NCBI RefSeq assembly: GCF_036669915.1
Contig: NC_089315.1
Span: forward strand, 23,503,936-23,567,935
Length of the DNA stretch: 64,000 bases
Origin: Pocillopora verrucosa
Taxonomy: Eukaryota > Cnidaria > Anthozoa > Scleractinia > Pocilloporidae
Reading direction: 5' to 3'
Shown here: in pieces, positions 22,817 to 34,794 of the stretch
Position numbering within the stretch: position 1 is the stretch's first letter
Layout of the letters: every line of letters begins with the position of its first letter
Position numbers and translations under genes: made by a program
The notes under the pieces: model-generated
Database searches by the model: none
The model's input: only the letters and a program-made list of their open reading frames with translations
What the model was told of the DNA's origin: nothing

Positions 22817-23818
22817 TTACTTAGACATCACTGGGCCAAGTTCGTGTTCTTCTTGTTCAATTTGTCGCTGGGTGCATGCGCACAAAGTCATCCACCCACA
22901 AGATATGATACGGCGAAACTCGCTCCTGAATGTAGAATTCATTCCGGCATATATGACGGGATTGATAGTGTTTGAAACGTAAAGAAAAAACATGCACAAC
23001 AGTTCTATATTTCTTGGCATGTGTGATACTAATGAAAAACGTCTCATTATGACTATAACCCAGAGAGGAATCCAACATGCCAAAAAGGTAAAAACAACAA
23101 TGAATAGCGACCTGCTCAGTCGAATTTCTTGAATGGAAACGCGTGCGTCGTTCCCTCCGAGTCGTCTCAACGAGGGAGAAATCTCTGTCAGATGTTGACG
23201 AACAACTTTTAGAACTCTCGAGTAAGAAAAAGCTGTGGCAACCATAGGGATGACAAGAAAAAGTGTTAAAACAATTATGTAGTGGATTAGCTTGCCGCGT
23301 TCCCCAAGGTGTTTGATAGAACATTGCGCATAGCCAGGCACAAACTCATAGTCTTGCAATTTGGCCAGTTTTGGAATTGCGGTGTAACAAGCCACAAACA
23401 ACCAGACGAGGAGCACCCATAAACGAGACTTTCTGGGTGAAAATATTTTCTGGTAGGTTGCGTTTGATCTGCACATACGAACATATCGGTTCACAGCTGT
23501 TAAACCCATGGTTGCCGGTGAGACGTAGAGCACGAAGAGACTCATGAAGGCGTGAAATTCGCAAATGGCTTCTCCAAGCGGCCATTTTCCTGCGAACAGT
23601 ACTATTTCACCGAGAGGCATCACAAAGACAGCGGAGAGCAAGTCGCTCACAGCCAATGCTATGATGTAAAGATTAGTGTGAGTGCGTAACCTTGGATTTC
23701 TGTAAACAGATAAGCAAACCATGATATTTCCTGCCAGTGAGAAGAGGTTTAAAATGACCAAAGAGGAGCCTTCGAGGATAACCAGTGCTAAACTTCTCGA
23801 TGCAAGATCGTCGGCCAT
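22817..23818 (-). CDS. Melatonin-receptor-like class A GPCR, array copy 3
   Basis: Intronless 333-aa seven-transmembrane receptor, gap-free against copies 1 and 2. All class A landmarks are kept: the NRY motif, the TM3 and ECL2 cysteines, CWIP and NPVIY. Copy-specific substitutions include His for Pro after R-L-R-T in ICL1, Glu for Gln after the TM3 Cys, and Trp for Ser near the C-terminal cysteines. Its flanks are closest to unit B, so B and C probably share the more recent duplication. The intact frame in all three copies points to purifying selection. The ligand is unknown; a melatonin-like receptor is the best guess from NRY and TM7 context. Confidence 0.9.
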   Translation of the reverse strand: MADDLASRSLALVILEGSSLVILNLFSLAGNIMVCLSVYRNPRLRTHTNLYIIALAVSDLLSAVFVMPLGEIVLFAGKWPLGEAICEFHAFMSLFVLYVSPATMGLTAVNRYVRMCRSNATYQKIFSPRKSRLWVLLVWLFVACYTAIPKLAKLQDYEFVPGYAQCSIKHLGERGKLIHYIIVLTLFLVIPMVATAFSYSRVLKVVRQHLTEISPSLRRLGGNDARVSIQEIRLSRSLFIVVFTFLACWIPLWVIVIMRRFSLVSHMPRNIELLCMFFLYVSNTINPVIYAGMNSTFRSEFRRIISCGWMTLCACTQRQIEQEEHELGPVMSK

Positions 23819-26300
23819 CTTAGGTAACTCCGCTTCCTTGTCTTGTAGCTAGCAGTGAACACAACGAGAAAAAGTAGGACACTGCGAAAAATCAAGTCAA
23901 AATGCTGAGATATGTCTCGAAGCACTATTGTTGCGCATCGAAAACCGGAATAATGGCCAATATTTCCATAAAAAAACGAAAAAGCGATCTTACACCCGTG
24001 AGAAAGAAAAGGCAAATACCTTACAAAAAGCGAAAACAGCTCTTTTTGATTCATAAAACCGAAATTCAGTTTTGAATATTATAACAAAATCCTGAACATT
24101 GGCATGTTAAGGAGTGCTTGTCGAAGTAAGGTCTCATATAAACATTGACGAGGAAATATTTTCCTCTTGCTAAAAATAGTAAATCTCGGAATAACTTTGG
24201 CTGAGGCGCCCTTGAATTACATTCCTGTTTTCTGGCTTAGTTATGTTTCCTCTTATTTATATTTGGAAATATATTTTGTTGTAAATCTCTTAAATTAAAA
24301 TAATGAAACTTTATTGAAAGAATGTGTTTATGGCTGTTTGTATTTTAAAAAATCACTTTTTAATAAAACTGCAAAGCGTGGCAAATTGCTCAATGATATT
24401 GTTCTCGAGGCTATAAGCGTTGGTTTTTATTCAAGTTGAGTGACAAGACATTTTCTACTTTTCGAGAAACGTGACTGAAATGAAACGTAGACCGAAAGAT
24501 TTCTCGAAAGTTTCAGGTCTCTAAGCTGAAGTATTTAAAATCGAAAGCGACTAATTTCTTTCAGTATTTTTGAGCTTTAGTAAATCGTAATTCATACAAT
24601 ATCAAAAAACAATATTATGTAATGAAAGAAAATTATAGTCAGGAACACAACTGCTGTAGAATATTAATAATTGAAATGTCAGCTCCAGACTGGACTCGAA
24701 CCCATAATAGTCGGGCGATAGTTTAACAGCTGAGATAGTAAAACAACTGTGAGGAAATGATCTGTATGGCAGTTTTCGCAATACGCGCGTGAAGGGCGAA
24801 TACAGCAAAAGTTAAATTATATATTTGAATTGCGGAATAAAGATGCTTGTAGACAGATATCGTTTAGCTGAAGTTGGAAATAGAATCGGAGTAGCTGTGA
24901 AAATGAAGAAAACATCATTCAGGCTTGGACAGAATTCGAACAAACGACCCTCCTGCGATATCGACAGTGTGATATAACGAAAGATTTTGTGGATATTTTA
25001 TTTTTTTCTTTCTCAGAGTTTTTACACTCCGATGCAACATCATGATCGTTTGATAAAAATTGTGAAACAAACTGAAAATTACAATTTGAGACGGTACATC
25101 GGCTTTTCTGATAATAATCTTGATGACTTACCATAGCAACTAGCAAGTACTCAATCTCCCATTTGACGGAAGGAAAGTCGACTCTCGCCCTGATAATATT
25201 GCAATAAGTACATAACTACTTGCCAATCTCGCAATACGCTCGTGAAGAGCGAATACAACAAAACTTAATCAATCGAAATCATATATTTGAATTGCGGAAT
25301 AGAGATGCTCTCAGAGAGATACCGTTTCGCTGAAGCTAAAAACTAAATCGATGTAGATAGAAATAGTAGGGACGGTAAGTTTTGAGCTCGCTAAAGAATT
25401 AAGAAGGTCTGAGGTTCGATTCCTCATGGGGACTCAGAATTTTTTCTTTGTCCCACGCTCGTGACAAGACGAAAAAACATCTTTCCTAAAACAGATGTAG
25501 TTGTGAAAATGAATGCGGAAAAGATTTCGAACAAACGACCCTCCTCCGATATCGACAGTGTGATATTAACCAAGAGCTGACAAGTCAACTGGGAGCTTGT
25601 TACGATAAACACTCTTTACTTCATTTAACGAAAGATTTCGTGGGTATTCTTTTTTCTCGTTTGGAGTTTTTACACTCCGAAGCAACATCATAATCACTCG
25701 AGAAAAACTGTTAGACGTACTGACAGTTACAATTTGAGGCGGTACATCTGCTATTAGTGACGCACTTTTGATGATCGAATAAGTACTCAATTTTCCATTT
25801 GACGGAAAGAAAGACGACCTTTGTCTTGATGATATTTCGATAAGCGCATAATTACTTGCCAGTTAAGTGGCAAATAACTGGAGTTCTCGTTGTTTCGAGT
25901 TACCTTCCTGACAACAACTCGAAAATGAAAGATTTACTCGGAAAATGGCGGAAAGTTGTTTTATTTTACGGCCGATATTGGACGATAATACACAAAAACA
26001 GCAGATTTTTACGCTAAGGTGTCTCCATAGAGATATTAATTGCTCCAAAAACACAAATTTTGTGCGCGCGAGCCGGAAAATCCGAAAAACTGATTTTGAC
26101 CGAATTCAGAAAACGGAAACCTGAATTCCTCTCTCTGATTTTTGTAAAATATTTGTACCTGGAGATCTTTCTTCTTTTCAAGGGAATTATCCAACGAACA
26201 ATTCCATACTTAGGTACATTTCTAACCGACCTTATGATGTTAGATGCCGCCTATCCAGATTTCACTGAGGTGAGAGGAACTAGGCATCATCATCCTCCGT
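23819..26300. repeat. 5' flank of GPCR unit C
   Basis: Diverged copy of the 1719-3660 region, with an internal partial duplication: the SINE-like head and the phrase TCGAACAAACGACCCTCCT occur twice (about 24938 and 25528). A young SINE sits inside it (25357-25493). The right end (25800-26290) matches 3210-3660 and so includes the start of block X. No coding sequence is recognised. Confidence 0.6.
25357..25493 (+). mobile_element. tRNA-derived SINE with 7-bp target duplication
   Basis: A 137-bp insertion lies between two GATGTAG copies (25350-25356 and 25494-25500). A near-perfect pol III box B, GGTTCGATTCC, lies at about 25413. The tail contains TTGTCCCACGCTCGTGACAA. The equivalent positions in units A (about 2803) and B (about 10535) have no insertion, which fixes the element's ends and shows it arrived after the units split. 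Confidence 0.75.
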
Positions 26301-26704
26301 ATTACATAAGCCACCATATTACTTAAGTCATCATTTTACATAGTTAATGCTGGAATGGACTCTGGACTCTAGATTTAAGGTCAGAGTGGGTGTTAGGCGA
26401 GAAACACAGCGCTCGAAGTAGTCATCCCCAAACTAGCAACTGTTAGGGAAATCTGGGAAATTGCAGTGCGGGGGAGGGTGGGAGTTTGGTGGAATGGAGT
26501 TTGTGTTGTACCAGTGTCGTGTCTTTCACTCGGACTCGTACTCCGTCGTCACTTTTTTCTCCGTCGTCACTTTTTTCTCCGTCGTCACTCTTTTCTTCCC
26601 TCCTTGCCTAGACGCAGCTTGAGCTCGATAAATTCTTCCCATCAATCAGTTCGCAAATAAGAAGCGACTAGATACGAGTCTGCCTCTCACTTGAATTAAC
26701 AATT
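26301..26704. other. Unassigned spacer
   Basis: No gene. A 14-bp phrase CTCCGTCGTCACTT(TTTT) is repeated in tandem about three times near 26546-26595. It lies between the end of unit C and a partial block Z. Confidence 0.4.
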
Positions 26705-27057
26705 TCAGTCAAAGGCAATTCATTCGTACACAAATTTCCGGCTAATCGTCCACCGAGCGGCAACATCTTCAGAACAATATGATGCAAGAACGCAGTGTTA
26801 TTGGCTAATCAAATGTGTACCTGATTTTTACTAATATTCGCTGGGTTAGCATTTTATGTGCATGTGTTCTAATGCTCTGTTGATAATACACAATTTTTGT
26901 AAATAGATTTTAAAATCAAATGATATTACGTCGGCCCAGAAATGTATTTTGAGGGTTTAGTTGAATCTCATCATCTGATCAGGTTAAAATTTCGTTGCAA
27001 AAGTTTTATTTGCCTGTTGAGATTTGCCAACTGATCAATGATGAGGACCTTGAAAAA
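26705..27057. repeat. Duplicated block Z, partial third copy
   Basis: Starts AGTCAAAGGCAATTCATTCG and corresponds to about 6668-7200 and 20795-21330, with an internal deletion. It leads into unit D in the same arrangement as before units B and C. Confidence 0.65.
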
Positions 27058-28148
27058 ATAAATTTGACTAATGGAACCTGAAACATTGAAGAAAATTCAC
27101 GAGAAAAACAACACTGGAAGTAGGAAAGTTATCGTGCAATGTTCCCGTTTCTAAGTGCTCTTTCTCAGCAACTGGTTTAACGATCTTCTTCTTCTTCGTC
27201 TACAATTTTCTCGGTACAAAATTTTTTTTGTTGAAGAGTGAAGTGTTGGACCGATTGCTGAATCAAGCGTTAAAATATATATCTATTACGGCAACTGTAC
27301 AAGTTCAATATCACTAGTTTCTTTATTATTTTTTTTTAATAGACAAATGAAAACTTAACCTTTTAATACAAATGCCTGGGTTGCTTTCTTATATGTTAAT
27401 TTTTATTGTTATCATTATTATTTAAGTCTTTATTATTATCTTTATTTTTATAATTATCATTATCATCGTTACTATTTTTATTTTTGTTATAATACAACCT
27501 TTGTGAAAATCCAGATCCTACCTACTTACTACATTGCTAAAAGAAAAATTATTTTTTTAATTTTGATTTAATTATATAAAAAAAATTATATCATGTTTAT
27601 CTCCATACATCCTGGACTTAAAACAAGAGAGAAAATATAAAATGCTACATAAATAAAAATTGTTACTATTTTAAATCTCATTATCGTTATTATTACAGCT
27701 ACTTTAATTTTACTCTTAGTACTATTATTGTTGTTAATTTTATTCTCAGCAGTAAATACTTTTTTTGAACTTGAATCCTTCTTCAAGAATTTTGGTCAGC
27801 TGGTGATCTGTGATTTTATTGGCTGAACCATTTCTACAAATATAAACTTTGTTTTCAGAGGCTAATTCCTTTTACCTGGTAGTTATGGAGAAGCTACGGC
27901 AATTGACACCCTATTAAATATTGTAATATCTTCACAGATCTCTTTGCAATTGCAAAAAAAATTACGCCATCAGTGCAGTTTTTTGAGGATTTCCTATTTT
28001 GTCTCTTTAAGACTCCTATTTGCCTCATTCTCAGTATTGCATGAGCACCTTTTTTAAATGAGATCAAGGCAGCTGCATGCATAGATACTCATAAATGGCA
28101 GTTTTTTGTATATCGCTGGAGCTCACCAGAAAAATTATGTCTTATTCG
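27058..28148. repeat. GPCR unit D: 3' flank only, receptor lost
   Basis: Fourth copy of the GPCR 3' flank, recognisable through the CAATTGACACCCTATTAAAT and GGAGCTCACCAGAAAAATTA motifs. Homology stops near 28148, about 300 bases before the receptor stop codon would be expected, and a minisatellite region follows. No trace of receptor coding sequence is seen, so the array ends here by truncation. Confidence 0.7.
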
Positions 28149-28249
28149 TCGTTTTGATGTGTAATATCGCTGAGTATTTTTACGAGTTGTGTCATATTGT
28201 GAAGAGCCCGCAGCGTATTTCAAAATAAAAACGGCGATTGAAATTCTCT

Positions 28250-28620
28250 CCCAGTGACGCAACCTCCCTCTGTCCAGTTCCTCTAAGCGACCCACCCTCC
28301 CTCTCTCCAGTCCCTCTCAGTCACGTCACCTCCCTCTCTCCACTCCCCCTCAGTGACCCAACCTCCTTCTCTCCACTCCCTCTCAGTGACCCAACCTCCT
28401 TCTCTCCACTCCCTCTCAGTGACCCAACCTCCTTCTCTCCACTCCCTCTCGGTGACGCAACCTCCCTTTATTCACCAGTAATTTCCAGTCCCAATAACCC
28501 AACCTCCCTCTCTTCACTCCCTCCCTTACTCTTAATGACGCAGCCTCCCTCACCGCCCCCTTCACACTCAATAACCCAAACCCCCCCTCTGCACCCCCTC
28601 CCCTCCCTCTCGTCACGTCC
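28250..28620 (+). repeat. 33-bp minisatellite
   Basis: Tandem units of 33 bp, each containing CCTCCTTCTCTCCACTCCCT followed by CTCAGTGACCCAA. The three central units (about 28360-28455) are nearly identical and the outer ones degenerate. Because 33 is a multiple of three, one frame stays open (28238-28645) and would give an 11-residue Pro/Ser-rich repeat. I take this as a by-product of the repeat, not a gene. Confidence 0.85.
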
Positions 28621-28645
28621 TATCAGGGCCTGCCATTGTTGTTAA

Positions 28646-29331
28646 TCGCGCCCTTTACAGTCCGTGTAGCTGAAACGGTAATGTTAGGCATTCGATATTG
28701 AAGCTATCTGGCCACTGTCCAATGTTCTTGGTCGACCGTCTTAGGGACCACTTCAAGAGTGAGTCAAATATCAAAAACTATATACCCAAATGTATCCGCA
28801 AAGACTCTCCCGAAAGCATCCGAAGCATCTGCGAATTGGTTTGAAAAGTCAAAATTAGAACAAAAATGCGAACAGCGCCTAAGAGCATTGGAGACTTGCA
28901 CTCAGCATAGCCGTCAAAACAAGATATCCAGTATTACTGTCACTCTTAAAATTAGTTTTTTCCGCGTACTTACGGAAATATCATACGGGATCTGTCGCTG
29001 TGTGACAAACAGCATTCTTTGAGGCCGTCACGGTTGGTCGGCTTTAAAATTATCTGTTTATCGTCAAGCTTTTCAGTGAAAGTTGATAAAAGTTTCCTCA
29101 TAGGACCTGATTTTTGAAAGAATAAAAAATACTGTGATAGCCATTTTCCCGTTCATTTTATCTCCTTGAAAATTGCGTGACTCTGTCATGTTTCCTTTTG
29201 ACCAATCAAGTGAAGGGAATTTTTGTTGTACGTTGGTAAATCGCTATTGGTCGGTGTGAATTTTATTATTTGTAAAGTAAAACGTGACTAGCACACTTTC
29301 AGCAGTTAAGCAGACATTTTGGAGAGCAGTC
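28646..29331. other. Upstream region of the peroxiredoxin gene
   Basis: No coding exon is seen. An inverted CCAAT box (CTATTGGTC, about 29251) lies some 80 bases before the start codon, and I find no clear TATA box, which would fit a housekeeping-type promoter. This is inference from position only. Confidence 0.3.
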
Positions 29332-32300
29332 ATGGTGAATCTTGGAGATGTGTTCCCCGACTTCAAAGTCGACACAAGCAAAGGAACTATCCAATTCCAC
29401 ACATTTATAGAGGGCACGTGAGTAGAGCGAAACTTTCACGTACCTACAGCATGTATGTGCAGAGGTGTACTGAGTAGTGATTGATGTTCTTCGTTCTCGT
29501 TTTCGATGTAGCTGCGTAACTAAAATTAACTCTTGTGTCACGCGGAAATCAAGTGTCGAAGCCTTTTAAAATTGTGGTTTTCTTTTCAGTCATTCGGAAC
29601 TAACATTACATACTGGGTGGTAATTAAACATCTTTCCGCAAAGTGCTGACTCACTTTAACTAAGCAAATGTTAAAATGGCATAGAACGTCAGGGAAGTTT
29701 TTTTTTCCGATTCCTTTGAAAAATATATTGGCACTTGGACATTTCCTTTACCTACAATTCAACCTAAACGACCAATACTTTGGGGGTTTGCCCGTTAAGT
29801 TAATTCGATCGTGTCAATCACAGCGCGTATCGGTCAGAATGTTGTATCATAATTAGAATACATACGACAGGATTTATATTCAAACATCATGAACTGTTAC
29901 CTTAACGGTAAAATTTACGATGTACGAATTATGATAACGGTGCGATTAGCGGCACGTCTGTTGTAGGCTATAATTTAATTAGATGCTGTTATGGGAAACA
30001 CACCCGACCTCCTCGATTGAACGCATACTGGTTATTTCCCTTGCTCGTGAAAGAAATGAATTGACAACAGTGTAAATGGCAACAGAATTAGATGATTCCT
30101 TTTGACTGGTTTGAAGTTGGCCTTTCGCTATGACTTAAAGGAATTGGCTTGTTTGAATCACTAGACATTTAATTTGAATTTGCCTCATGGTGCTGGTGTA
30201 GATGAACAAAGGAATTGCTACACGTAATTTGCATCTCAATAACGTCGCCTTGATGACTGAATTAATTTTTCCGCCACTAAGCCCTTCATTAGAATTTTGT
30301 TTAGCAAATGATACACGTGAAGACCTGTATTCACCACACCTCATATTTAAGCTTACACCCTGTTTTCAGTGGACTTCAATTTCATCAATAGCACCCTAAT
30401 ATCAGTATGTATATTCCCCTTACTGTTTTCTATACATTTCCCAATGCACTGAGGAGGAGAATCTGTTTAACAATCAAGAGTGTCTTTGGTGATCTTTTCC
30501 TTTATTCTTGTAACTGTAATGTGTGATTCAGGGGTAATGTTGTTGGGAGAAATTAGATGGTTGTTACTCTTTGGTAAAGGACTAACCCTCATAATAACAT
30601 TTATCATATAAACTGTAGTTTTATGCATGGTTTTCTAGCCTTGAGAAAAGCCACAACAACAAATATGAAAAATATAATTTTTCAATAGTTATTGAACAAA
30701 TGTGTGGCAACATGTGATGTGAGAATGGAAAATAATGGAATTAGGCTTCTGCAAGGAAAGAAAGATTTGTCTAAATTTGATTAATTTTGCGAATCGAAAT
30801 TCGATTAATACAGGATACTATTTTGTGCTGTTTTTGTAGACTATAAATTGTGTATTTATTATTCTGTGGAGTTGGATGGTCACCATAATAATTATTGTGG
30901 ATCTCTCTGTAACTTCCTAGAGGCTTGGTTTTTGAGATAAGATCAAGCAACCTTGCATTGCTTTAAGACCATTAATTACAAGTTCAAAACCATGTTTCAT
31001 CCCTAGGTGAAGTACTTTATGCACAATTTGGCCATAGGTATCTCTGATTGTATTTTCTGTCATCCTCTTGTATATTATTAGTTAGTAAAGGAAATTACCA
31101 CCAACTGAAGAAGCTCTTGATTGTTAAACAAACTCTCCTTGTCAGTAACTTATGAAATGTGTACAGAGCAGTATTGAAAATATGTATACTGATGCTGAGG
31201 TGTAAAGGGTTAAAGAAACTATGATGTTGTGGAATTGGGTTCAACTGGCCCTTTGTTAAAATTGGTGATAGAGAATTTAAAACTCTATGGCATGCAAAGA
31301 TGATGTTTTAAGCTCTAGTTTTCTTTGAAACATGGCTTTTCTGGAAATTACATGACTCTTAGGACCATTATTCACATTGCAATCCTTAAAATCACAAATC
31401 TGAATTCTGAAAATTTCAGTCAGTGATGATAAGAAATTGTATTCATTTTGTTAGGTGGGCTATCCTGTTCTCACATCCCGCAGACTACACACCTGTATGT
31501 ACCACTGAGTTGGGACGTGCTGCTGCTTTAACCTCCGAGTTTGAAAAACGCGGTGTTAAACTTATTGCCTTGTCATGTGATGGAGTTGAGTCCCACAAAG
31601 GTTGGATCAAAGACATACAAGGTTACAACGGGCTTAGTGGGGATTTTCCTTATCCTATCATTGCTGATGAAAAGCGTGAACTTGCCGTCAAACTTGGCAT
31701 GATTGATCCAGATGAGAAGGATGCTCAAGGTCTGCCTCTGACTGCCCGCGCTGTAAGTTCATTTTGTTAAATTTACGGGTTAATATTTGTGGATAAAGTG
31801 ATGTTTATTTTGACAGAGGTGTGACACCAAAAATTTGCCTTACCCACCCTGAGAGGGAATAATTTAGCATCTGAAAAAAACCTGTTGATTGAAGAGACTA
31901 GAAAGAAAAACACATTATCAACTTACATGTGATGTCTGGGAATCAAACCTTTTACAGTTTTTGCATGACTGTGAGATCATGCCAGGTCTCTGGTTTGGTC
32001 TTAAATCACCACAGGCTTTTCTAAATGACTGAAATTTTTGAAAAACTAAGATTTTATCCTAACATTATCAAAATTTTAAGGTTGGAATCAAAACTGTGGA
32101 TAATAATAATGGAGTGCTTCTAAAGCTTACAACTCAAATAAAAATTGGCTTTGGCACTTTACAATAGCAGTAAAAAAAAATTCAAAAAGTTCATTTATTT
32201 AACAAACTTCTTTAACTTTGACAACTTGCAAGACTAGGAATTTGAACTTGCCTTGGTTTTTTTTTTTATATGATGACTTTCTTTGAGGAGATCAAGTCTT

Positions 32301-34254
32301 GATTATTTTTTTCCATCAGAGATAACTATAGTTTGTAAATGAATGGATTTTTGCCTTTCTTCCTTCATTTAGGTGTTCATCATTGGACCAGACAAGAGGC
32401 TCAAGTTGTCTCTTCTTTACCCAGCTACCACTGGACGTAACTTTGAGTAAGTAAACAAATTAATCAATTGATGTGCCCTTCATAGAAACTTGTAAATAAC
32501 AAAAATCAAAGTTTGTCATGCAACTGAGTTTTATGTTGCTCTCAATGATACCTAACTTCACTAGTTAGTAAATCAAGAAGCCTTGATCGTGGCTCTGTTC
32601 TATTATAAGTAAAGCACATAGGAAGTGGCCAGAGCACAAAAGAAGTGTAGGGAGAAACATGAGACATAGTCAAGTTTGTACATATGTAACTGAGCGCGAA
32701 AACCTTCAATACTTGGACTGTTCATTTCATTTTCTCTTTGAGGATTTTTGTCTCTGCTCAAGTTACAATAATGTCAATTATGGGGCTTGGCACGTCTACA
32801 AACCTTTCTTTGGTTCTTCTGTTGCTACTTGCTGGCCTGCTTTGTTCCAAAATTTTACTTTCAATTCATGAAAAAAGGTCAAGAGAGAAGACTGGGAAAT
32901 AGTTGGACATAGGTACAAATTGGCATGACAGCTTTCAACCAGTAGCAGCGTATACTAAATCTGAACTTTATTACAAATTGAGGTATTTAAGAAGACTTGG
33001 AACGAGGTTCAAAGTTGTCAAAAATTAAGTCAAACTTTGGAAGGAGCAAGGCATCACACAAATGTGATCATGTTCTTAAAAACATGTTTATTTATTTATT
33101 TATTTAGCATTTGTAGTAATTTCACACATGCTATGTAATCCCTGAGTTTTCATTATGATGTTGGGTTTCTTCTCTCTCTGTTTTCAGTTTCTAGGGTCAC
33201 TAGTTGTGAAATGTTTTTAGTATTTAATTTAATATATACTTGTAGTAATACTGTATTCATTGTGTGAACTTTGAATTTCGTAGATCTCAGTTGCATTAAT
33301 CAAATGCACCTCAAGTAAATTGTTTTTTACTCGAAGATTTTTTATCCCACATCCCTTCCAGAAATTTCATTACATTCCTATGCTTCACATTGAGTGGCTT
33401 AGATGAAACTTATTTTTTTTTATTGTAGTGAAATTCTGCGTGTGATAGACTCATTGCAGTTGACTGCCACAAAGAAAGTTGCTACTCCAGCTGATTGGAA
33501 GGTAACTATCCCTTATACTTCAGGGTTTGTGCTTGTTGAGTTATAAGGAGACAGGAGTAACCTAACTTCAATTGTCCCATCAAGATCTGAAACTTTACTT
33601 AAGCCACAGTAGATTCACCAACTATTTTAATTCATCAAATATTTTACCTAACTCTTAGAACAGATATTATTTGTGAACAAATATCAGAGAATGAGTTTCC
33701 TCAAAGTGAAGGCTATTACTTGCCTTGTCTTAATTTGTCTATATTTATCTTGAATTTCTGTTTTGCCTGTTCATTGAATTGAAATGATTCTTTATTGGTG
33801 GTATTTGATCTATCTACTATAATTTTTCAAGCATGTTTCCACTGAAATGTGGGGCATTTTCATGTGACAATGAAGCAAAAAGGTAATTGAAATAAGCCTT
33901 AAAGCAATGTGTACATCAGTGGTGATGTAATATAAACAGGTTGATAGTTCTGGTTTTGAACTTTTTGCTACTTGTCACAACATTAAGCTTTAAGGGGGCT
34001 CTGGTTTGTTAGATGTATCATGAGGTGAGCCATCAGTTCCCCTTTATACATTTTCAACATAGCTAGAGTGCAACTTTTTGTTGTTGATAAAACAGCTTTG
34101 ATGTATGATTTTTACCTTGTAGACTGGTGGAAATTGTATGGTTCTTCCTACTGTTAAATCAGAAGATGTGCCTAAACTATTTCCAAAAGGTGTTACAGTC
34201 AAGGATGTGCCATCAGGCAAAGGATACATGCGTATCACCCCTCAGCCAGAGTGA
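29332..34254 (+). CDS. PRDX6: Peroxiredoxin-6-type 1-Cys peroxiredoxin
   Basis: Cytosolic thiol peroxidase that reduces H2O2 and lipid hydroperoxides. Exons: 29332-29417, 31455-31752, 32373-32446, 33429-33501, 34123-34254, all with GT-AG introns and matching phases, giving 220 aa (human PRDX6 has 224). The start M-V-N-L-G-D-V-F-P-D-F and the active-site block H-P-A-D-Y-T-P-V-C-T-T-E put the peroxidatic Cys at residue 44 with Thr41 of the PxxxTxxC motif. Later landmarks are D-F-P-Y-P-I-I-A-D, G-P-D-K-R-L-K-L-S and Y-P-A-T-T-G-R-N-F-D-E. No resolving Cys of the 2-Cys type is in its usual context, so this is the 1-Cys class. The phospholipase motif G-D-S-W-G of mammalian PRDX6 is E-G-T-W-A here, so the lipase activity is doubtful. 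Introns hold two MITEs. A minus-strand paralog lies at 42695-47416. Confidence 0.93.
30385..30600. mobile_element. MITE family 2 copy in PRDX6 intron 1
   Basis: Contains ATCAGTATGTATATTCCCC near one end and shares the CTGAGGAGGAGAATCTGTTTAA-type core with 4316-4445. The ends are degenerate. Confidence 0.4.
31020..31213. mobile_element. MITE family 2 copy in PRDX6 intron 1
   Basis: Ends in ATACTGATGCTGAGGTGTAA then AGGGTTAA at about 31213, mirroring the opposite terminus of the family 2 elements. The left end is not clear. Confidence 0.4.
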
Positions 34255-34492
34255 TGAACAGGGGTAATGGTGCACCCAACACATCCTTACCTTTTATCTG
34301 ATGATAACACATCCTAGCTATAGCTAGAATAATGTATAGTGAAGGAAATAGTGGGTTATCTTGATTATTGCAAAGTCCTTACTCATATTCCAAGCATTGG
34401 GGTTAATTGGTGAATTTTCCCAAGCTTGAGTAGTAGCTGATGTGGTAGGGGTCACTTGACTAACCAACAAAATGTAATAACTTAGCTGTTAA

Positions 34493-34498
34493 AATAAA
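34493..34498 (+). terminator. Polyadenylation signal of the PRDX6-type gene
   Basis: AATAAA about 240 bases after the stop codon; the cleavage site would be expected 10-30 bases further on. Confidence 0.55.
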
Positions 34499-34794
34499 GA
34501 CGTCTAAGTAATTTTTCGTAAACCAAAATGATTGCCTTTTACTCCTAACATCTTTGTTTTCCATGATTGGAGCTACCTTCAACTCAAACAGAAGCTCTTT
34601 AGTGGCGCTGTTATTGGTTATTCCATTTAGAGGATGGAAGGAAGGGTGGGAAGGCTAGTGTATCTGCTTCTCATTCTTTTCTTTGCATTCGTTTCTGCCC
34701 TTGTGTGGTGCAGTGCTTCCTCTTTTGTGTTTTGACCTTTTCTCATCAGTTCATCCTTGTACCATTTCTTTGCCGAGTTCTTTCTGTCCTTCTC

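Noticed and set aside
28238-28645. 135-codon Pro/Ser-rich open frame
   Set aside because: It is produced by the 33-bp minisatellite; there is no start context, conserved domain or non-repeat coding sequence.
29299-29541. 80-codon minus-strand frame over PRDX6 exon 1
   Set aside because: It is antisense to a firmly assigned exon.
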